A DNA stretch of 64,000 nucleotides from the NCBI RefSeq assembly GCF_006517235.1, contig NZ_CP041188.1:3658001-3722000 (forward strand), written 5' to 3'. Shown here piece by piece: positions 17,115 through 26,047 of this stretch (the first letter of the stretch is position 1; the number at the start of each line of letters is the position of its first letter). Source of the DNA: Pseudarthrobacter sp. NIBRBAC000502772 (GTDB lineage: Bacteria > Actinomycetota > Actinomycetes > Actinomycetales > Micrococcaceae). Under the pieces are notes generated by a model that was not told where the DNA came from, searched no databases, and was given only the letters and a program-made list of their open reading frames with translations. Position numbers and translations under genes: made by a program.

Positions 17115-20100
17115 TCGGTGACCTGCTTTCCGCGGACACAGAGCGGACAAACTTCAGGGAGCCTGCAGCCGTGCCCCCCATGGCTGCTCTTTGCCGGGTC
17201 ATGCCTGGCTTCGAAGGTGCTGCCGGACATTACCGCAGCAGCATCGGTGACCATGTCCAGGGCCCAGTTATCCTGGGCCTCCAAGGGTTCCTGTTGCTGG
17301 ACGCCGGGACTCTTGGTAGTTGTTCCGAGCTGCGCCAGCACGGCGCCGCCCGGCACGAGTGAGCCCGGCGCTGGTGAGTCCGGCACTGGTGCACCGGGTT
17401 CTGCTGCGCTGAATTCTGCTGCGCCGGGCAGTCCGTGTACCTCCGTGAAACCGCCGGCCAGGACCGCCGCTTGGTAGGCCCCCAGCTGGGGATGGCGGGA
17501 CAGCTCGGTCTTGCCAGGCTGCCTTTTGCCCGTCTTGAGGTCCACAATGACCAGCCTTCCTTCGGCGTCGATCTCCAGCCGGTCAACCTGGCCGCGGAGC
17601 ACGGCGGCGCGGGGAAGGTCGGTCCCGCCGGCCAAATCTCCGACGGACTGGCCATCGCCCGAATCCGTCGCCGCCGGCGGAACATCGGGCAGCCGGACCT
17701 CAAAGTCCTGCTCGACGCCCAGCAGGCTCCGGCCCTCGCTCCGCATCACCAGGACGTACTGGGCGAGCTTGCGCACCATTGTTTCGGCACGCTGGAAGTC
17801 CAGTTTGCCTTCCCAGTTGTCCTTCATCCCCAGGGTTGGCCACCGGCGGATGAGTTCGGCGACGTACTCGCCCCCGGAGGCTTCCGGCAGGTCCTGCGCG
17901 ATGGCGTGTACCAGGGTGCCCAGGCTCCGGGCGAAGTCGGTGGCGGCTTCTCCGCCGGCCGCCTGCACAAACCAGTCGAGCGGTGATTTCTGCACGGATT
18001 CCACCTTCGAGGGCGAGACGTAAACGGTCCCTCCGGGCGGGACAACCGGTTCAGATGTCGTCAAAGGGGGCAAACCCCACCAGCTGTCCGGATGCGCTCC
18101 CGGGACCGCCGGTTCCGCGGCGGCAAGTCCGGCCAGGACCCTGGCGGCCTCGGCAGCTTCGGGCTCATACTTTCCATCCAGCTGCGCGTATTGCCGCAGC
18201 TCGGCCACCAGGGCACGCAGCGTCATGGGCCGTTCCACCGGCGTGAACCCCCTGCCCTCGGCTCCCGGCTCAAGCGGCGCCACATAGTCGAGGAAGGACG
18301 ACGGCTGGTCGTCCTCAGACGAAACAGCGGTGCAGATCAGCATCTCGCAGGCCCTGGAAACGGCCGTGGAGAAGCTTCGGAGTTCGTCGTAGCGGATTTC
18401 CCGCAGCCGGCTCAGCGGGTCCAGCTGTAATGCATAGCTGACCCCATGCTCGACGGCGTCAGCGTAGAGGCTGCTGCCCAGCAGCTCACCGCGGAGCCGG
18501 GTATTGGGCCAGACGCCTTCCTGCAGCCCCGCCACAATGACCACCGGCCATTGCCGCCCGGCAGCACTGGCCGGGGTCATCAGCTCGACGGCGTCGTCCA
18601 CCTGGGCCCGCGCGGCCAGGGTATCCATCGGCAGCTCCTGGTTCAGGAGGTACTCAAGGAACTGCTCCGGCCCGGCGCCCGGCATCTGGTCCACGTAGCG
18701 CTCGGCTGTATGGAAGAGCGCCATCATGGCATCAAGGTCCCGGTCGGCGCGGGCTCCGTGGGAACCGCCGATGAGGGCGGATTCGGTCCACGCATTGGCC
18801 AGTCCGGTGGAATGCCACAGGGCCCAGAGCACGGTCTCGGCATTGGCGCCGGGCTCGGCGGCGGCGCTCCGCCCTGCCTGGATCATGCGTGCGGTCCGCC
18901 GCGCGGAACGGCCTTCCAGGCCCAGCGTCCCCAGGGCACCGGGTTCCGATAATGCTTCAACCAGCAGGGCGTCGCTGGTCCGTCCGCCGCCGCCCTGCAG
19001 CTCTTCCCGCCTGAGCGACTGGCGTAGCCGGCGTAGTTCAATGGACGTAGCGCCCCCGATGCGCGACGTCAGCAGGGCGACGGCGGCTTCCGGAGTCAGC
19101 AGTTCAGGATCCAGCGCAATGGCGTAGGCGTCCAACAGCGGGCGTACGGCCACTTCATCTCGGACCGCGGACTCGGCTACCGGAACGCGCACCGGGATCC
19201 CCTGGCCCGTGAGGTAGCGCTGCAGCTCACTGAGCTGTCCGCCGTTACGTACAATCACGGCGATCTCTGCCAGGTCGCGGCCATGGTTGACGTGCTGGTC
19301 CAGGATGCGCTGGGCAACGTACCGGAGTTCGTGGACCGGGGACGGCACCAGGTGTGCTTCCACCGTGCCGGCGGGCTGATTTTGGGGTTCGACGACGGCG
19401 TTGGGCCCGTGCGCGGTTCCGGCCAGGGGTTCGGGCTGCTCGAGCCGCCTGGCAAGCTGGCCGCCCGCACGCTGCGAGATCCTGCCCGCGACGCCGAGCC
19501 AGGCCGCCGCGATGGCGGGGGCGTGCCGATGGGTGTGCCACAGCGGCCGCTCGATGACGCCGGCTTTCGCAGAAAGCAGGCGCGGCAGCTCCGCAACGAG
19601 GTCGGGTCTGGCCCCGCGGAAGCCCTGCACAACGGTGTCTGGGGAGTAGGCGACATAGCAGTCCTTACCGGCGGCGATATCGGCGAGCAGTTCGAACACG
19701 GCAGGGTTCGCCTCCTGCACATCGTCCACCAGCACCAGCTGGAGGCGGTCCCGTTCTGCGGCCAGGAAGTGAGGCTCATCCTGGAAGATCTGCCGTGCCG
19801 TGGTGATGATGCCGGCGGGGTCGAAGGCCTCGGGCATGCGCAGGTCCAGGACGTCCCGGTACTCGGCGTACAGAGCCGCCGCGGCGATCCAGTCGGGCCG
19901 GCCGCACTGGTGGCCCAGCTCCTCCAGGTCGCCGGCGGTCCGGCCGGATTCGATGATCCGGTCGAAGAGTTGGCGTACCTCGTGCCGGAAACCCCGCGTC
20001 TCCAGTGCCGCTTCCAGGTCCGCGGGCCACGGAAGTTCCAGGCCTGGCATCCGGTGGCCGTCCAGGAGTTCGCGGATGATGAGGTCCTGTTCCGGGCCTG

Positions 20101-20566
20101 ACAGGAGGCGCGGCGCGCGCGGAAGCGGAAGGATTCCCTCAGCCTTGGCCCGGCGGATCAGGTCAAACGCATAGGCTGCCCAGGTCCGGGCCGGTGTGGT
20201 GCTCAGGCTCCTGTCCAGCCGTGCGGTGAAGCGGTCGCGGAGTGAGTCGGCGGCGAGGCGTCCGGGTGCCAGGATAAGGATCCGCTCCGGGTCCACACCG
20301 TCCTGCAGGGCCCTGCGGACGGCGGCTTCGATCAGGACCGTTGATTTTCCGGTTCCCGGTGCGCCGGGAACCAGGACGGGCCCTGAGCCGTGGGGCACGT
20401 CGACGGCGTCGCGCTGGTCCGCGGACAGCCCCGGCACGTCGGCGTGCAGCTGCCGCGGCGGAAGGAGGCGCAGGCCCGTTTCGCCGGATCGTCCGGCCGC
20501 GGACGCGGGCCTGGCTGAGGTGCGTGTGGACTCGGCGGGGTCAGCAGCGGGGATTGTTACGGTCAC
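17111..20566 (-). CDS. adnA: AdnA-type helicase/nuclease subunit
   Basis: The 1151-residue protein has Walker A PGAPGTGKSTVLIEAAVRRA, a weak motif II (LVLVDDVQEANP), UvrD-like C-terminal motor motifs, and a C-terminal RecB-type nuclease marked by RGQVDRLEID and LVIVDLKTGKRQPGK. Three cysteines end the protein (GCRLPEVCPLC), as in nuclease domains that hold an iron-sulfur cluster, but the usual first cysteine (CPLxW) reads KSPLDWF. With AdnB it would form the heterodimeric double-strand-break resection machine. The GTG at 20566 overlaps the stop of the upstream alkyltransferase-like gene (GTGA) and its own stop overlaps adnB, so the three genes form one operon. Confidence 0.9.
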   Translation of the reverse strand: MTVTIPAADPAESTRTSARPASAAGRSGETGLRLLPPRQLHADVPGLSADQRDAVDVPHGSGPVLVPGAPGTGKSTVLIEAAVRRALQDGVDPERILILAPGRLAADSLRDRFTARLDRSLSTTPARTWAAYAFDLIRRAKAEGILPLPRAPRLLSGPEQDLIIRELLDGHRMPGLELPWPADLEAALETRGFRHEVRQLFDRIIESGRTAGDLEELGHQCGRPDWIAAAALYAEYRDVLDLRMPEAFDPAGIITTARQIFQDEPHFLAAERDRLQLVLVDDVQEANPAVFELLADIAAGKDCYVAYSPDTVVQGFRGARPDLVAELPRLLSAKAGVIERPLWHTHRHAPAIAAAWLGVAGRISQRAGGQLARRLEQPEPLAGTAHGPNAVVEPQNQPAGTVEAHLVPSPVHELRYVAQRILDQHVNHGRDLAEIAVIVRNGGQLSELQRYLTGQGIPVRVPVAESAVRDEVAVRPLLDAYAIALDPELLTPEAAVALLTSRIGGATSIELRRLRQSLRREELQGGGGRTSDALLVEALSEPGALGTLGLEGRSARRTARMIQAGRSAAAEPGANAETVLWALWHSTGLANAWTESALIGGSHGARADRDLDAMMALFHTAERYVDQMPGAGPEQFLEYLLNQELPMDTLAARAQVDDAVELMTPASAAGRQWPVVIVAGLQEGVWPNTRLRGELLGSSLYADAVEHGVSYALQLDPLSRLREIRYDELRSFSTAVSRACEMLICTAVSSEDDQPSSFLDYVAPLEPGAEGRGFTPVERPMTLRALVAELRQYAQLDGKYEPEAAEAARVLAGLAAAEPAVPGAHPDSWWGLPPLTTSEPVVPPGGTVYVSPSKVESVQKSPLDWFVQAAGGEAATDFARSLGTLVHAIAQDLPEASGGEYVAELIRRWPTLGMKDNWEGKLDFQRAETMVRKLAQYVLVMRSEGRSLLGVEQDFEVRLPDVPPAATDSGDGQSVGDLAGGTDLPRAAVLRGQVDRLEIDAEGRLVIVDLKTGKRQPGKTELSRHPQLGAYQAAVLAGGFTEVHGLPGAAEFSAAEPGAPVPDSPAPGSLVPGGAVLAQLGTTTKSPGVQQQEPLEAQDNWALDMVTDAAAVMSGSTFEARHDPAKSSHGGHGCRLPEVCPLCVRGKQVTE

Positions 20567-20979
20567 ACAGACATTTCATCATCAGCCACCGACAATCTAT
20601 GCAGCCGCCGCTCCAGCTGCTCCGCAATGGCGTCGATCCGGTCGAAGTCATCCTCGCCGGGGGCCCAGCGTGCTGCCATCAGGTCCACCCGCCATTTGCC
20701 TTCGCCGGTGCGCCGGAAAGCATCGTGGTTGCCGAGCAGGGGCGTCCCCTCCTGCAGGTAGTGGCGGAGGGCTTCGGCCTCGTGGCCTTCCGGACCATGG
20801 CCGTTCGCTTTGAGGATGCGCCACCACGCGACCTGGCTGCCGTAGTGGCTCATGGCGTGGCCCACCTGCCGCGGACCGCCGGACCCCAGCAGCTCGGCCA
20901 CATCACCGTAGGCCAGTGCGGTGCCGGGTGGAACCAGCTCGACCAGCGCGAGCACCGCCTCAATGTACTCAGTCCGCAT
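20563..20979 (-). CDS. Alkyltransferase-like protein (MGMT-fold, no active-site Cys)
   Basis: The 138-residue protein matches the DNA-binding domain of O6-alkylguanine-DNA alkyltransferases: PPGTALAYGDVAELLGSGGP then RQVGHAM. The active-site region, normally PCHRV, reads VAWWRILKANG, so the acceptor Cys is replaced by Trp. That is the hallmark of ATL proteins, which bind alkylated guanine without removing the alkyl group and flag it for excision repair. The C-terminal half is an extra, charged helical region. TAACCT lies 6 bases before the ATG (leaderless). First gene of the operon with adnA and adnB. Confidence 0.88.
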   Translation of the reverse strand: MRTEYIEAVLALVELVPPGTALAYGDVAELLGSGGPRQVGHAMSHYGSQVAWWRILKANGHGPEGHEAEALRHYLQEGTPLLGNHDAFRRTGEGKWRVDLMAARWAPGEDDFDRIDAIAEQLERRLHRLSVADDEMSV

Positions 20980-20985
20980 ACCTCA

Positions 20986-20991
20986 AGGTTA
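20986..20991 (-). promoter_or_regulatory. Predicted -10 element (TAACCT) for the ATL-adnA-adnB operon
   Basis: TAACCT, 6 bases, ATG at 20979. A GAGGT touches the ATG but is too close to act as a normal Shine-Dalgarno. Confidence 0.5.
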
Positions 20992-21030
20992 CCGGCAGTG
21001 GCGTTGGCAGATCCTGTCGGTGCTGGCCGG

Positions 21031-21036
21031 TAGCGT
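21031..21036 (+). promoter_or_regulatory. Predicted -10 element (TAGCGT) for the leaderless DEDDh exonuclease gene
   Basis: TAGCGT is followed by 6 bases and the ATG at 21043; it faces the divergent ATL promoter about 40 bases away. Confidence 0.5.
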
Positions 21037-21042
21037 TGAAGC

Positions 21043-21750
21043 ATGACCTCCTGGAACACCCTCCCCCGCGCAGCCTTCGATCTCGAAACCACCGGACGGA
21101 ATTCGCGTGCCGCGCGGATCGTCACGGCGTCGGTCACCGTGGTGGACCACAAGGGGGACGTCATCACCGAACACGAATGGCTGGCCGATCCCGGTGTCGA
21201 AATCCCTACCGAGGCCAGCGATATCCACGGCATCACCACGGAGCAGGCCCGGCGTGAGGGACGGCCGGCCCATGAAGTCACCGGGGAGCTCGCAACGGTC
21301 CTGCAGGACCTGTTCGACGCCGGCATTCCGGTCATTGCCTTCAATGCCAGCTACGACTTCACCGTCCTGGCCGCTGAATCCGCCCGCTACGGCGTCCGGC
21401 AGTTGAGCCGGTTCCCCGTCCTGGACCCGTTCATCATGAACAAACAGGTGGACCGCTACCGCAAGGGTAAGCGCACGTTGACGGCCCTGTGTGAGGAATA
21501 CGGCATCACGTTGGACAACGCCCATACGTCGGCCGCGGATGCTTTGGCCACACTCCGGATGCTGGATGCCATGGCAATCAAGTTCCCCAAGCTCAAGATG
21601 CCGGCCAGCCAGCTTCACGAACTGCAAAAGGACTGGGCTGTCAGCCAAGCGGCAGACTTCCAGAACTATCTGCGCAAGACCAAGCCCGCCGCCGTGATCG
21701 AAGGCGAATGGCCTGTCCTACCTCCGGAAGACGCCAGCGGCGACTTCTAG
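21043..21750 (+). CDS. DEDDh 3'-5' exonuclease (DNA polymerase III epsilon-like)
   Basis: The 235-residue protein has all three exonuclease motifs: AAFDLETTGRNS (Exo I, D and E), FNASYDFTVLA (Exo II, D) and DNAHTSAADALAT (Exo III, H and D). The family uses two metal ions to remove nucleotides from 3' ends of DNA or RNA. There is no polymerase-binding extension, so it is probably a stand-alone repair or turnover exonuclease rather than a proofreading subunit. It is divergent from the ATL-adnA-adnB operon, which fits a repair role. The ATG is supported by the -10 spacing. Confidence 0.9.
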   Translation: MTSWNTLPRAAFDLETTGRNSRAARIVTASVTVVDHKGDVITEHEWLADPGVEIPTEASDIHGITTEQARREGRPAHEVTGELATVLQDLFDAGIPVIAFNASYDFTVLAAESARYGVRQLSRFPVLDPFIMNKQVDRYRKGKRTLTALCEEYGITLDNAHTSAADALATLRMLDAMAIKFPKLKMPASQLHELQKDWAVSQAADFQNYLRKTKPAAVIEGEWPVLPPEDASGDF

Positions 21751-21792
21751 TTGAGAGCTAACTCACATTTAGCCAGGAACCGCTGACTGCGA

Positions 21793-21808
21793 CTGCGGGA
21801 ACCCGCAG
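21793..21808 (+). terminator. Short GC-rich hairpin after the exonuclease gene
   Basis: CTGCGG-GAAC-CCGCAG forms a compact stem about 40 bases after the stop codon. There is no T run, so its role as a terminator is uncertain. Confidence 0.35.
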
Positions 21809-21887
21809 ATTCGGCCGCGCGGGAAGCTTTCATTCATCAGATGTTCAGGAAGAGTCAACTTCAGCCGCTAATTCGGCAGGAGGCGCA

Positions 21888-22040
21888 TTGAAGCAAGGTC
21901 TTATTCGCCCGAAGGCGCTGAAAGCCGGAAATGAGATGATTAAGTTCAGCGGTAATCCCGCCCCGGCCGGCCGGCATTTGGGAGCAAGGCTCCAGGCGCC
22001 TGACGCGCATCCTTCGGCCCGGTTGATCTTAAGACCCTGA
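21888..22040 (+). CDS. Candidate 50-codon small ORF ahead of the amino-acid ABC operon
   Basis: A TTG preceded by a strong GGCAGGAGG site (4 bases away) opens a 50-codon frame ending in TGA at 22038-22040, 16 bases before the binding-protein gene. The peptide begins KQGLIRPKALKAGNEMIKF and matches nothing I recognise. Third-position GC is only about 64%, well below the neighbours, so it may be a leader peptide, a decayed gene or chance. The Shine-Dalgarno is the main evidence. The rest of the 306-base gap (21751-22056) holds only a weak hairpin and no clear promoter. Confidence 0.3.
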   Translation: MKQGLIRPKALKAGNEMIKFSGNPAPAGRHLGARLQAPDAHPSARLILRP

Positions 22041-22056
22041 TGAAAGTGACTTTCTC

Positions 22057-22992
22057 ATGAAGACCAAAGCCATGAAGTGGCTGACCAGTGTTCCGGTCGC
22101 GGTTGCGCTGGCAGTCTCGCTGGCCGCCTGCGGTAGCGGGACTGCCCAGCCGAGCGGCACGCCCACCGATGCCCTCGCCGGCAGTGACCAGCAGACGCTG
22201 GACAAGTACACCACCGCCGACGTCACGCCGTTGGACCAGATCGACAAGACCAAGCTGGGCCTCAACACCGACGGCAAGCTGGAAGTTGGCACGCTCTCCG
22301 ACGCCCCGCCGAATATCTTCATCGACCCCGCCGGCAAGTTCACCGGCTACGACAACGAGCTCCTGCGCGCCGTTGCCGGCAAGCTTGGCCTCGAGGTCGA
22401 GTTCGTAGCCACCGACTTCTCGGCGCTGCTCTCCCAGGTACAGACCAAGCAGTTCGATGTGGGATCGTCCTCGATCTCCACAACAGACGCCCGCCGCGCC
22501 AACGTGGGCTTCACCAACGGCTACGACTTCGGCTTTATGGCTGTCGTTGCCAAGACCGACAGCGACGTCAAGGGCTTCGCAGACCTGGATGCCAATGTCC
22601 GCATCGGCGTTGTCCAGGGCACTGTCCAGGACGACTACGTCACCAACACCCTGAAGCTCGAGCCGGTCCGTTTCCCGGACTACGCCACCGTGTACGCCAA
22701 CGTGCGCAACGGCCAGATCGATGCCTGGGTGGCACCCTCGCAGCAGGCCACCGGCCAGGTGAAGGACGGCGACGGAACTGTCATCGCCGAGTCTGTTGTG
22801 AACACCCAGAACTTCACTGCTTACGCCGTGAACAAGGACAACAAGGCCCTGATCGACGCTTTGAACTCCGGCCTTGATGCCGTAATTGCTGACGGCACCT
22901 GGTCCAAGCTGACCAAGGAATGGTATCCGGACCGCGAGACCCCCGCCGACTGGAAGCCGGGAAGCAAAGCTGCTCCGGCTCCCCAGAGCTGA
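22057..22992 (+). CDS. Amino-acid ABC transporter, substrate-binding lipoprotein (SBP family 3)
   Basis: The 311-residue protein begins with a basic N-terminus, a hydrophobic stretch and the lipobox LAAC, so it should be a lipoprotein anchored outside the membrane. The family-3 pattern is clear: KLEVGTLSDAPPNIF, GKFTGYDNELLRAVAGKLG, then KGFADLDANVRIGVVQGT and NGQIDAWVAPS. Family 3 binds polar amino acids and opines; the exact ligand cannot be read from sequence. It is the first gene of a three-gene importer with permease and ATPase downstream. The start could also be the ATG five codons later (22072). Confidence 0.9.
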   Translation: MKTKAMKWLTSVPVAVALAVSLAACGSGTAQPSGTPTDALAGSDQQTLDKYTTADVTPLDQIDKTKLGLNTDGKLEVGTLSDAPPNIFIDPAGKFTGYDNELLRAVAGKLGLEVEFVATDFSALLSQVQTKQFDVGSSSISTTDARRANVGFTNGYDFGFMAVVAKTDSDVKGFADLDANVRIGVVQGTVQDDYVTNTLKLEPVRFPDYATVYANVRNGQIDAWVAPSQQATGQVKDGDGTVIAESVVNTQNFTAYAVNKDNKALIDALNSGLDAVIADGTWSKLTKEWYPDRETPADWKPGSKAAPAPQS

Positions 22993-23009
22993 TCTGGGCT
23001 TAACCGCTT

Positions 23010-23774
23010 ATGGATCTCCTGGACCAGCTGGGTGAAACGTTCCTCAACTGGGAGGAAATGGCGAAAGTCGTTCCTTCCCTTCTCACGGTGGGCTTGCCCA
23101 ACACCCTGATCCTGGCCTTGGCCTCGGGCGTCCTCGGCTCCTTGTTGGGGCTACTGCTCGCGCTGATGGGCATTTCCCGGAATCCCGTGGCCCGCTGGGC
23201 AGCTCGGATCTACACCGACCTGTTCCGCGGCCTGCCCGCCATTTTGGTCATCCTGGTGATCGGTATCGGGCTCAGCCCCATCGCTCGGGAACTCACCGGT
23301 AACCGGAACCCCTATCCGCTCGGGATCCTGGCTCTGACGTTGATCGCCGGCGCCTACATCGGCGAGATCTTCCGTTCCGGTATCCAGAGCGTGGAGAAGG
23401 GCCAGCTGGAGGCCTCGCGCGCTTTGGGGTTCAGCTACGGCAAGTCCATGCGCCTGGTGGTGGTGCCACAGGGCATCCGCCGCGTGCTGCCTGCCTTGGT
23501 GAACCAGTTCATCTCGCTGCTGAAGGATTCCTCCCTGGTATTCGTGCTGGGCCTGGCTGCCTCCGACCGCGAGATTTTCCGGATCGGTAACGATGCGATG
23601 GCCAACACGGGGAATCTTTCGCCGCTCGTGGCTGCCGGCGTTCTGTATCTGATCCTGACTGTTCCGCTGACCCACTTCGTGAACTTCATCGACAACCGGC
23701 TCCGTACCGGCCGGCCGGAGAAGAAGGAACCGGACGAGCTGGCGGCACCTATCGGCAAGGGGGCACAGGCATGA
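23010..23774 (+). CDS. Amino-acid ABC transporter permease (HisM/GlnP type)
   Basis: The 254-residue protein has about five membrane segments and the EAA-loop [20 protein letters not shown], followed by [20 protein letters not shown], both characteristic of polar amino-acid permeases. Only one permease gene is present, so it should act as a homodimer. It overlaps the ATPase gene by four bases (ATGA), which implies coupled translation. Confidence 0.92.
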   Translation: MDLLDQLGETFLNWEEMAKVVPSLLTVGLPNTLILALASGVLGSLLGLLLALMGISRNPVARWAARIYTDLFRGLPAILVILVIGIGLSPIARELTGNRNPYPLGILALTLIAGAYIGEIFRSGIQSVEKGQLEASRALGFSYGKSMRLVVVPQGIRRVLPALVNQFISLLKDSSLVFVLGLAASDREIFRIGNDAMANTGNLSPLVAAGVLYLILTVPLTHFVNFIDNRLRTGRPEKKEPDELAAPIGKGAQA

Positions 23775-24508
23775 CGGAATTTACTTCCGGCACCCTGACC
23801 GGCAAGAACCTGCACCTTTCGTTCGGGCACAACCATGTGCTGCGCGGCATCGACCTCCACGTGGAGAAGGGCACCACGGCTTCGGTCATTGGTCCGTCCG
23901 GTTCCGGCAAGTCGACGCTCCTGCGGGTCATGAACCGGCTGATCGAACCGGACCAGGGCGACATCCTGCTGGATGGCCGGTCCGTGCTGAAAGACAACCC
24001 GGACGAGCTGCGCCAGCGGATCGGCATGGTGTTCCAGCAGTTCAACCTGTTCCCGCACAAGACCGTGCTGGACAACGTCTCGCTTGCGCTGCGCAAGCTC
24101 CGGAAGCTCTCCAAGGACCAGGCGACCGCCGAGGCCCTTGAGCAGCTGGACCTGGTGGGCCTCAAGCACAAAGCTGACGCCCGCCCGGCCAACCTCTCCG
24201 GCGGCCAGCAGCAGCGCGTTGCAATCGCCCGTGCGTTGGCCATGAAGCCTGAGGTGATGTTCTTTGACGAGGCCACCTCCGCGCTGGACCCGGAGCTCGT
24301 GAAGGGCGTCCTGGCGCTGATGACCGACCTCGCCAAGGGCGGCATGACCATGGTGGTGGTGACCCACGAAATGGGCTTCTCCCGCAACGTCTCAGACACC
24401 GTTACGTTTATGGACGCCGGTGTGGTGGTCGAATCGGGTCCGCCGGAGCAGATCTTCACGGCGCCCGCAACGGACCGCCTGAAGGGCTTCCTTTCGGACG
24501 TGCTGTAG
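23771..24508 (+). CDS. Amino-acid ABC transporter ATP-binding protein (GlnQ/HisP type)
   Basis: The 245-residue ATPase has Walker [17 protein letters not shown]-loop [15 protein letters not shown], signature [15 protein letters not shown], Walker [16 protein letters not shown] and the switch histidine in [15 protein letters not shown]. These are typical of importers of glutamine, glutamate, histidine or related substrates. A strong bidirectional terminator follows 10 bases after the stop. Confidence 0.95.
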   Translation: MTEFTSGTLTGKNLHLSFGHNHVLRGIDLHVEKGTTASVIGPSGSGKSTLLRVMNRLIEPDQGDILLDGRSVLKDNPDELRQRIGMVFQQFNLFPHKTVLDNVSLALRKLRKLSKDQATAEALEQLDLVGLKHKADARPANLSGGQQQRVAIARALAMKPEVMFFDEATSALDPELVKGVLALMTDLAKGGMTMVVVTHEMGFSRNVSDTVTFMDAGVVVESGPPEQIFTAPATDRLKGFLSDVL

Positions 24509-24517
24509 GCGCACCAA

Positions 24518-24592
24518 AAGAAAATCCCCGTCTCCCGGACTTTTCCCACACGCATGGTGCGGGGATTTGTCCGGGAGGCGGGGATTTTCTTG
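24518..24592. terminator. Bidirectional intrinsic terminator between the ABC operon and hemL
   Basis: AAGAAAATCCCCG, a spacer T and CTCCCGGAC pair with GTCCGGGAG, a spacer G and CGGGGATTTTCTT, making a long stem with A/T runs on both sides. It can serve both convergent units. Confidence 0.88.
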
Positions 24593-24633
24593 CTTCAGCC
24601 GTTGCGGGCGCCCGTCAACGGCCGACGGCGGCG

Positions 24634-25953
24634 CTAGGCTGTCGCGGCAGCTGCAGCCTTCGCGGCGGCCGGGAGGGCGTCAAAGATCCGGTTCATCGCG
24701 ATGTCGTCGTGGGCGGCCGACAGGAACCAGGCCTCGAAGACCGACGGCGGCAGGTAAACGCCGGATTCCAGCATGGAGTGGAAGAACGGCGCGTACCGGA
24801 AGGTTTCCTGGGCCTGGGCGTCAGCGTAGTTGTGGACGCCGTTGGCGGACGTGCCAAATGCCACGGAGAAGAGGTTTCCGGCGAACTGGACGGAGTGGTC
24901 CACCCCTTCACTGTCCAGGGCAGCGGACAGCGCCGAGGAGAGCTCCAGCGAGCGGGCGTCAATAAAGGAGTACACGTCGCGGGTGGCGTGCGTCAGCGTG
25001 GCTACGCCGGCTGCCATGGCCACGGGGTTCCCGGAGAGTGTCCCGGCCTGGTACACCGGGCCGAGTGGCGCGAGGTAGTCCATAACGTCCGCACGCCCGC
25101 CGAGGGCCGCCGTCGGCATTCCGCCGCCGATGACCTTGCCGAACGTGAGCAGGTCGGGGGTCCACGGCTCCGTCGCGTCAGCAGCACCGCCGGTGAGCCC
25201 CCAGTAGCCGGAGTAGCCGGTGCGGAAGCCTGTGAGCACTTCGTCCAGGATCAGCAGGGCGCCGTGCTCGCGGGTGATGCGGGACAGCCCCAGGTTGAAG
25301 CCCTCCCCCGGAGTCACCACGCCCATGTTGGCCGGGGCGGCTTCGGTGATGACGGCTGCGATGTTCGGCCCGTGCGCAGCAAAGGCGGCTTCGACGGCAG
25401 CGAGGTCGTTGTAGGGAAGGACCAGCGTTTCGGCGGCAGTGGCTGCGGTGACGCCGGCCGAGCCCGGCAGCGCCAGCGTGGCAACACCCGATCCTGCGGC
25501 GGCAAGCAGCCCGTCGAGGTGGCCGTGGTAGCAGCCGGCGAACTTGATGATGAGGTTCCGGCCGGTGAAGCCGCGGGCCAGCCGGACGGCCGTCATGGTG
25601 GCCTCGGTGCCGGTGGAGACCATCCGGACGCGTTCGGCGGCCGGCACGCGCTCCTGGACGATGGCTGCCAGGTTGGCCTCGTCCGGGGTGGACGCGCCGA
25701 AGGAGAGGCCGCGGTCCACAGCCGCGTGGACCGCCTCCAGGACGGCCGGGTGGGCGTGCCCCAGAAGGGCCGGGCCCCAGGAGCAGACCAGGTCGACGTA
25801 CTCTTTGCCGTCGGCATCGGTCAGGTATGGGCCCTGGGCCGACACCATGAACCGTGGGGTTCCGCCCACCGAGCCGAAGGCACGGACGGGTGAGTTGACG
25901 CCGCCGGGCATCAGGGTCTGGGCACGGGCGAAGAGGTCTTCGGAACGAGTCAT
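24634..25953 (-). CDS. hemL: Glutamate-1-semialdehyde 2,1-aminomutase
   Basis: The 439-residue PLP enzyme converts glutamate-1-semialdehyde to 5-aminolevulinate, the second step of the C5 heme route. Family motifs are [17 protein letters not shown] at the N-terminus, [10 protein letters not shown], and the PLP lysine in [19 protein letters not shown]. The length is standard. The ATG at 25953 begins [11 protein letters not shown], the usual start of the family; a longer frame upstream is not family-like. It is the last gene of the minus-strand heme cluster, after the flavin oxidoreductase. Confidence 0.96.
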   Translation of the reverse strand: MTRSEDLFARAQTLMPGGVNSPVRAFGSVGGTPRFMVSAQGPYLTDADGKEYVDLVCSWGPALLGHAHPAVLEAVHAAVDRGLSFGASTPDEANLAAIVQERVPAAERVRMVSTGTEATMTAVRLARGFTGRNLIIKFAGCYHGHLDGLLAAAGSGVATLALPGSAGVTAATAAETLVLPYNDLAAVEAAFAAHGPNIAAVITEAAPANMGVVTPGEGFNLGLSRITREHGALLILDEVLTGFRTGYSGYWGLTGGAADATEPWTPDLLTFGKVIGGGMPTAALGGRADVMDYLAPLGPVYQAGTLSGNPVAMAAGVATLTHATRDVYSFIDARSLELSSALSAALDSEGVDHSVQFAGNLFSVAFGTSANGVHNYADAQAQETFRYAPFFHSMLESGVYLPPSVFEAWFLSAAHDDIAMNRIFDALPAAAKAAAAATA

Positions 25954-26047
25954 GCCCCCTATTCTTCCATCACGTGCGGTGGCATCCGGCGCCACCCATG
26001 GTGCGGGCGCCGGATACAGTAGCTGCCGGATCAAGTGGCCGCCTGGC

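Noticed and set aside
21751-22056. Amino-acid riboswitch or T-box before the ABC operon
   Set aside because: No conserved T-box, glutamine or glycine aptamer blocks could be found; only small hairpins and a possible small ORF.
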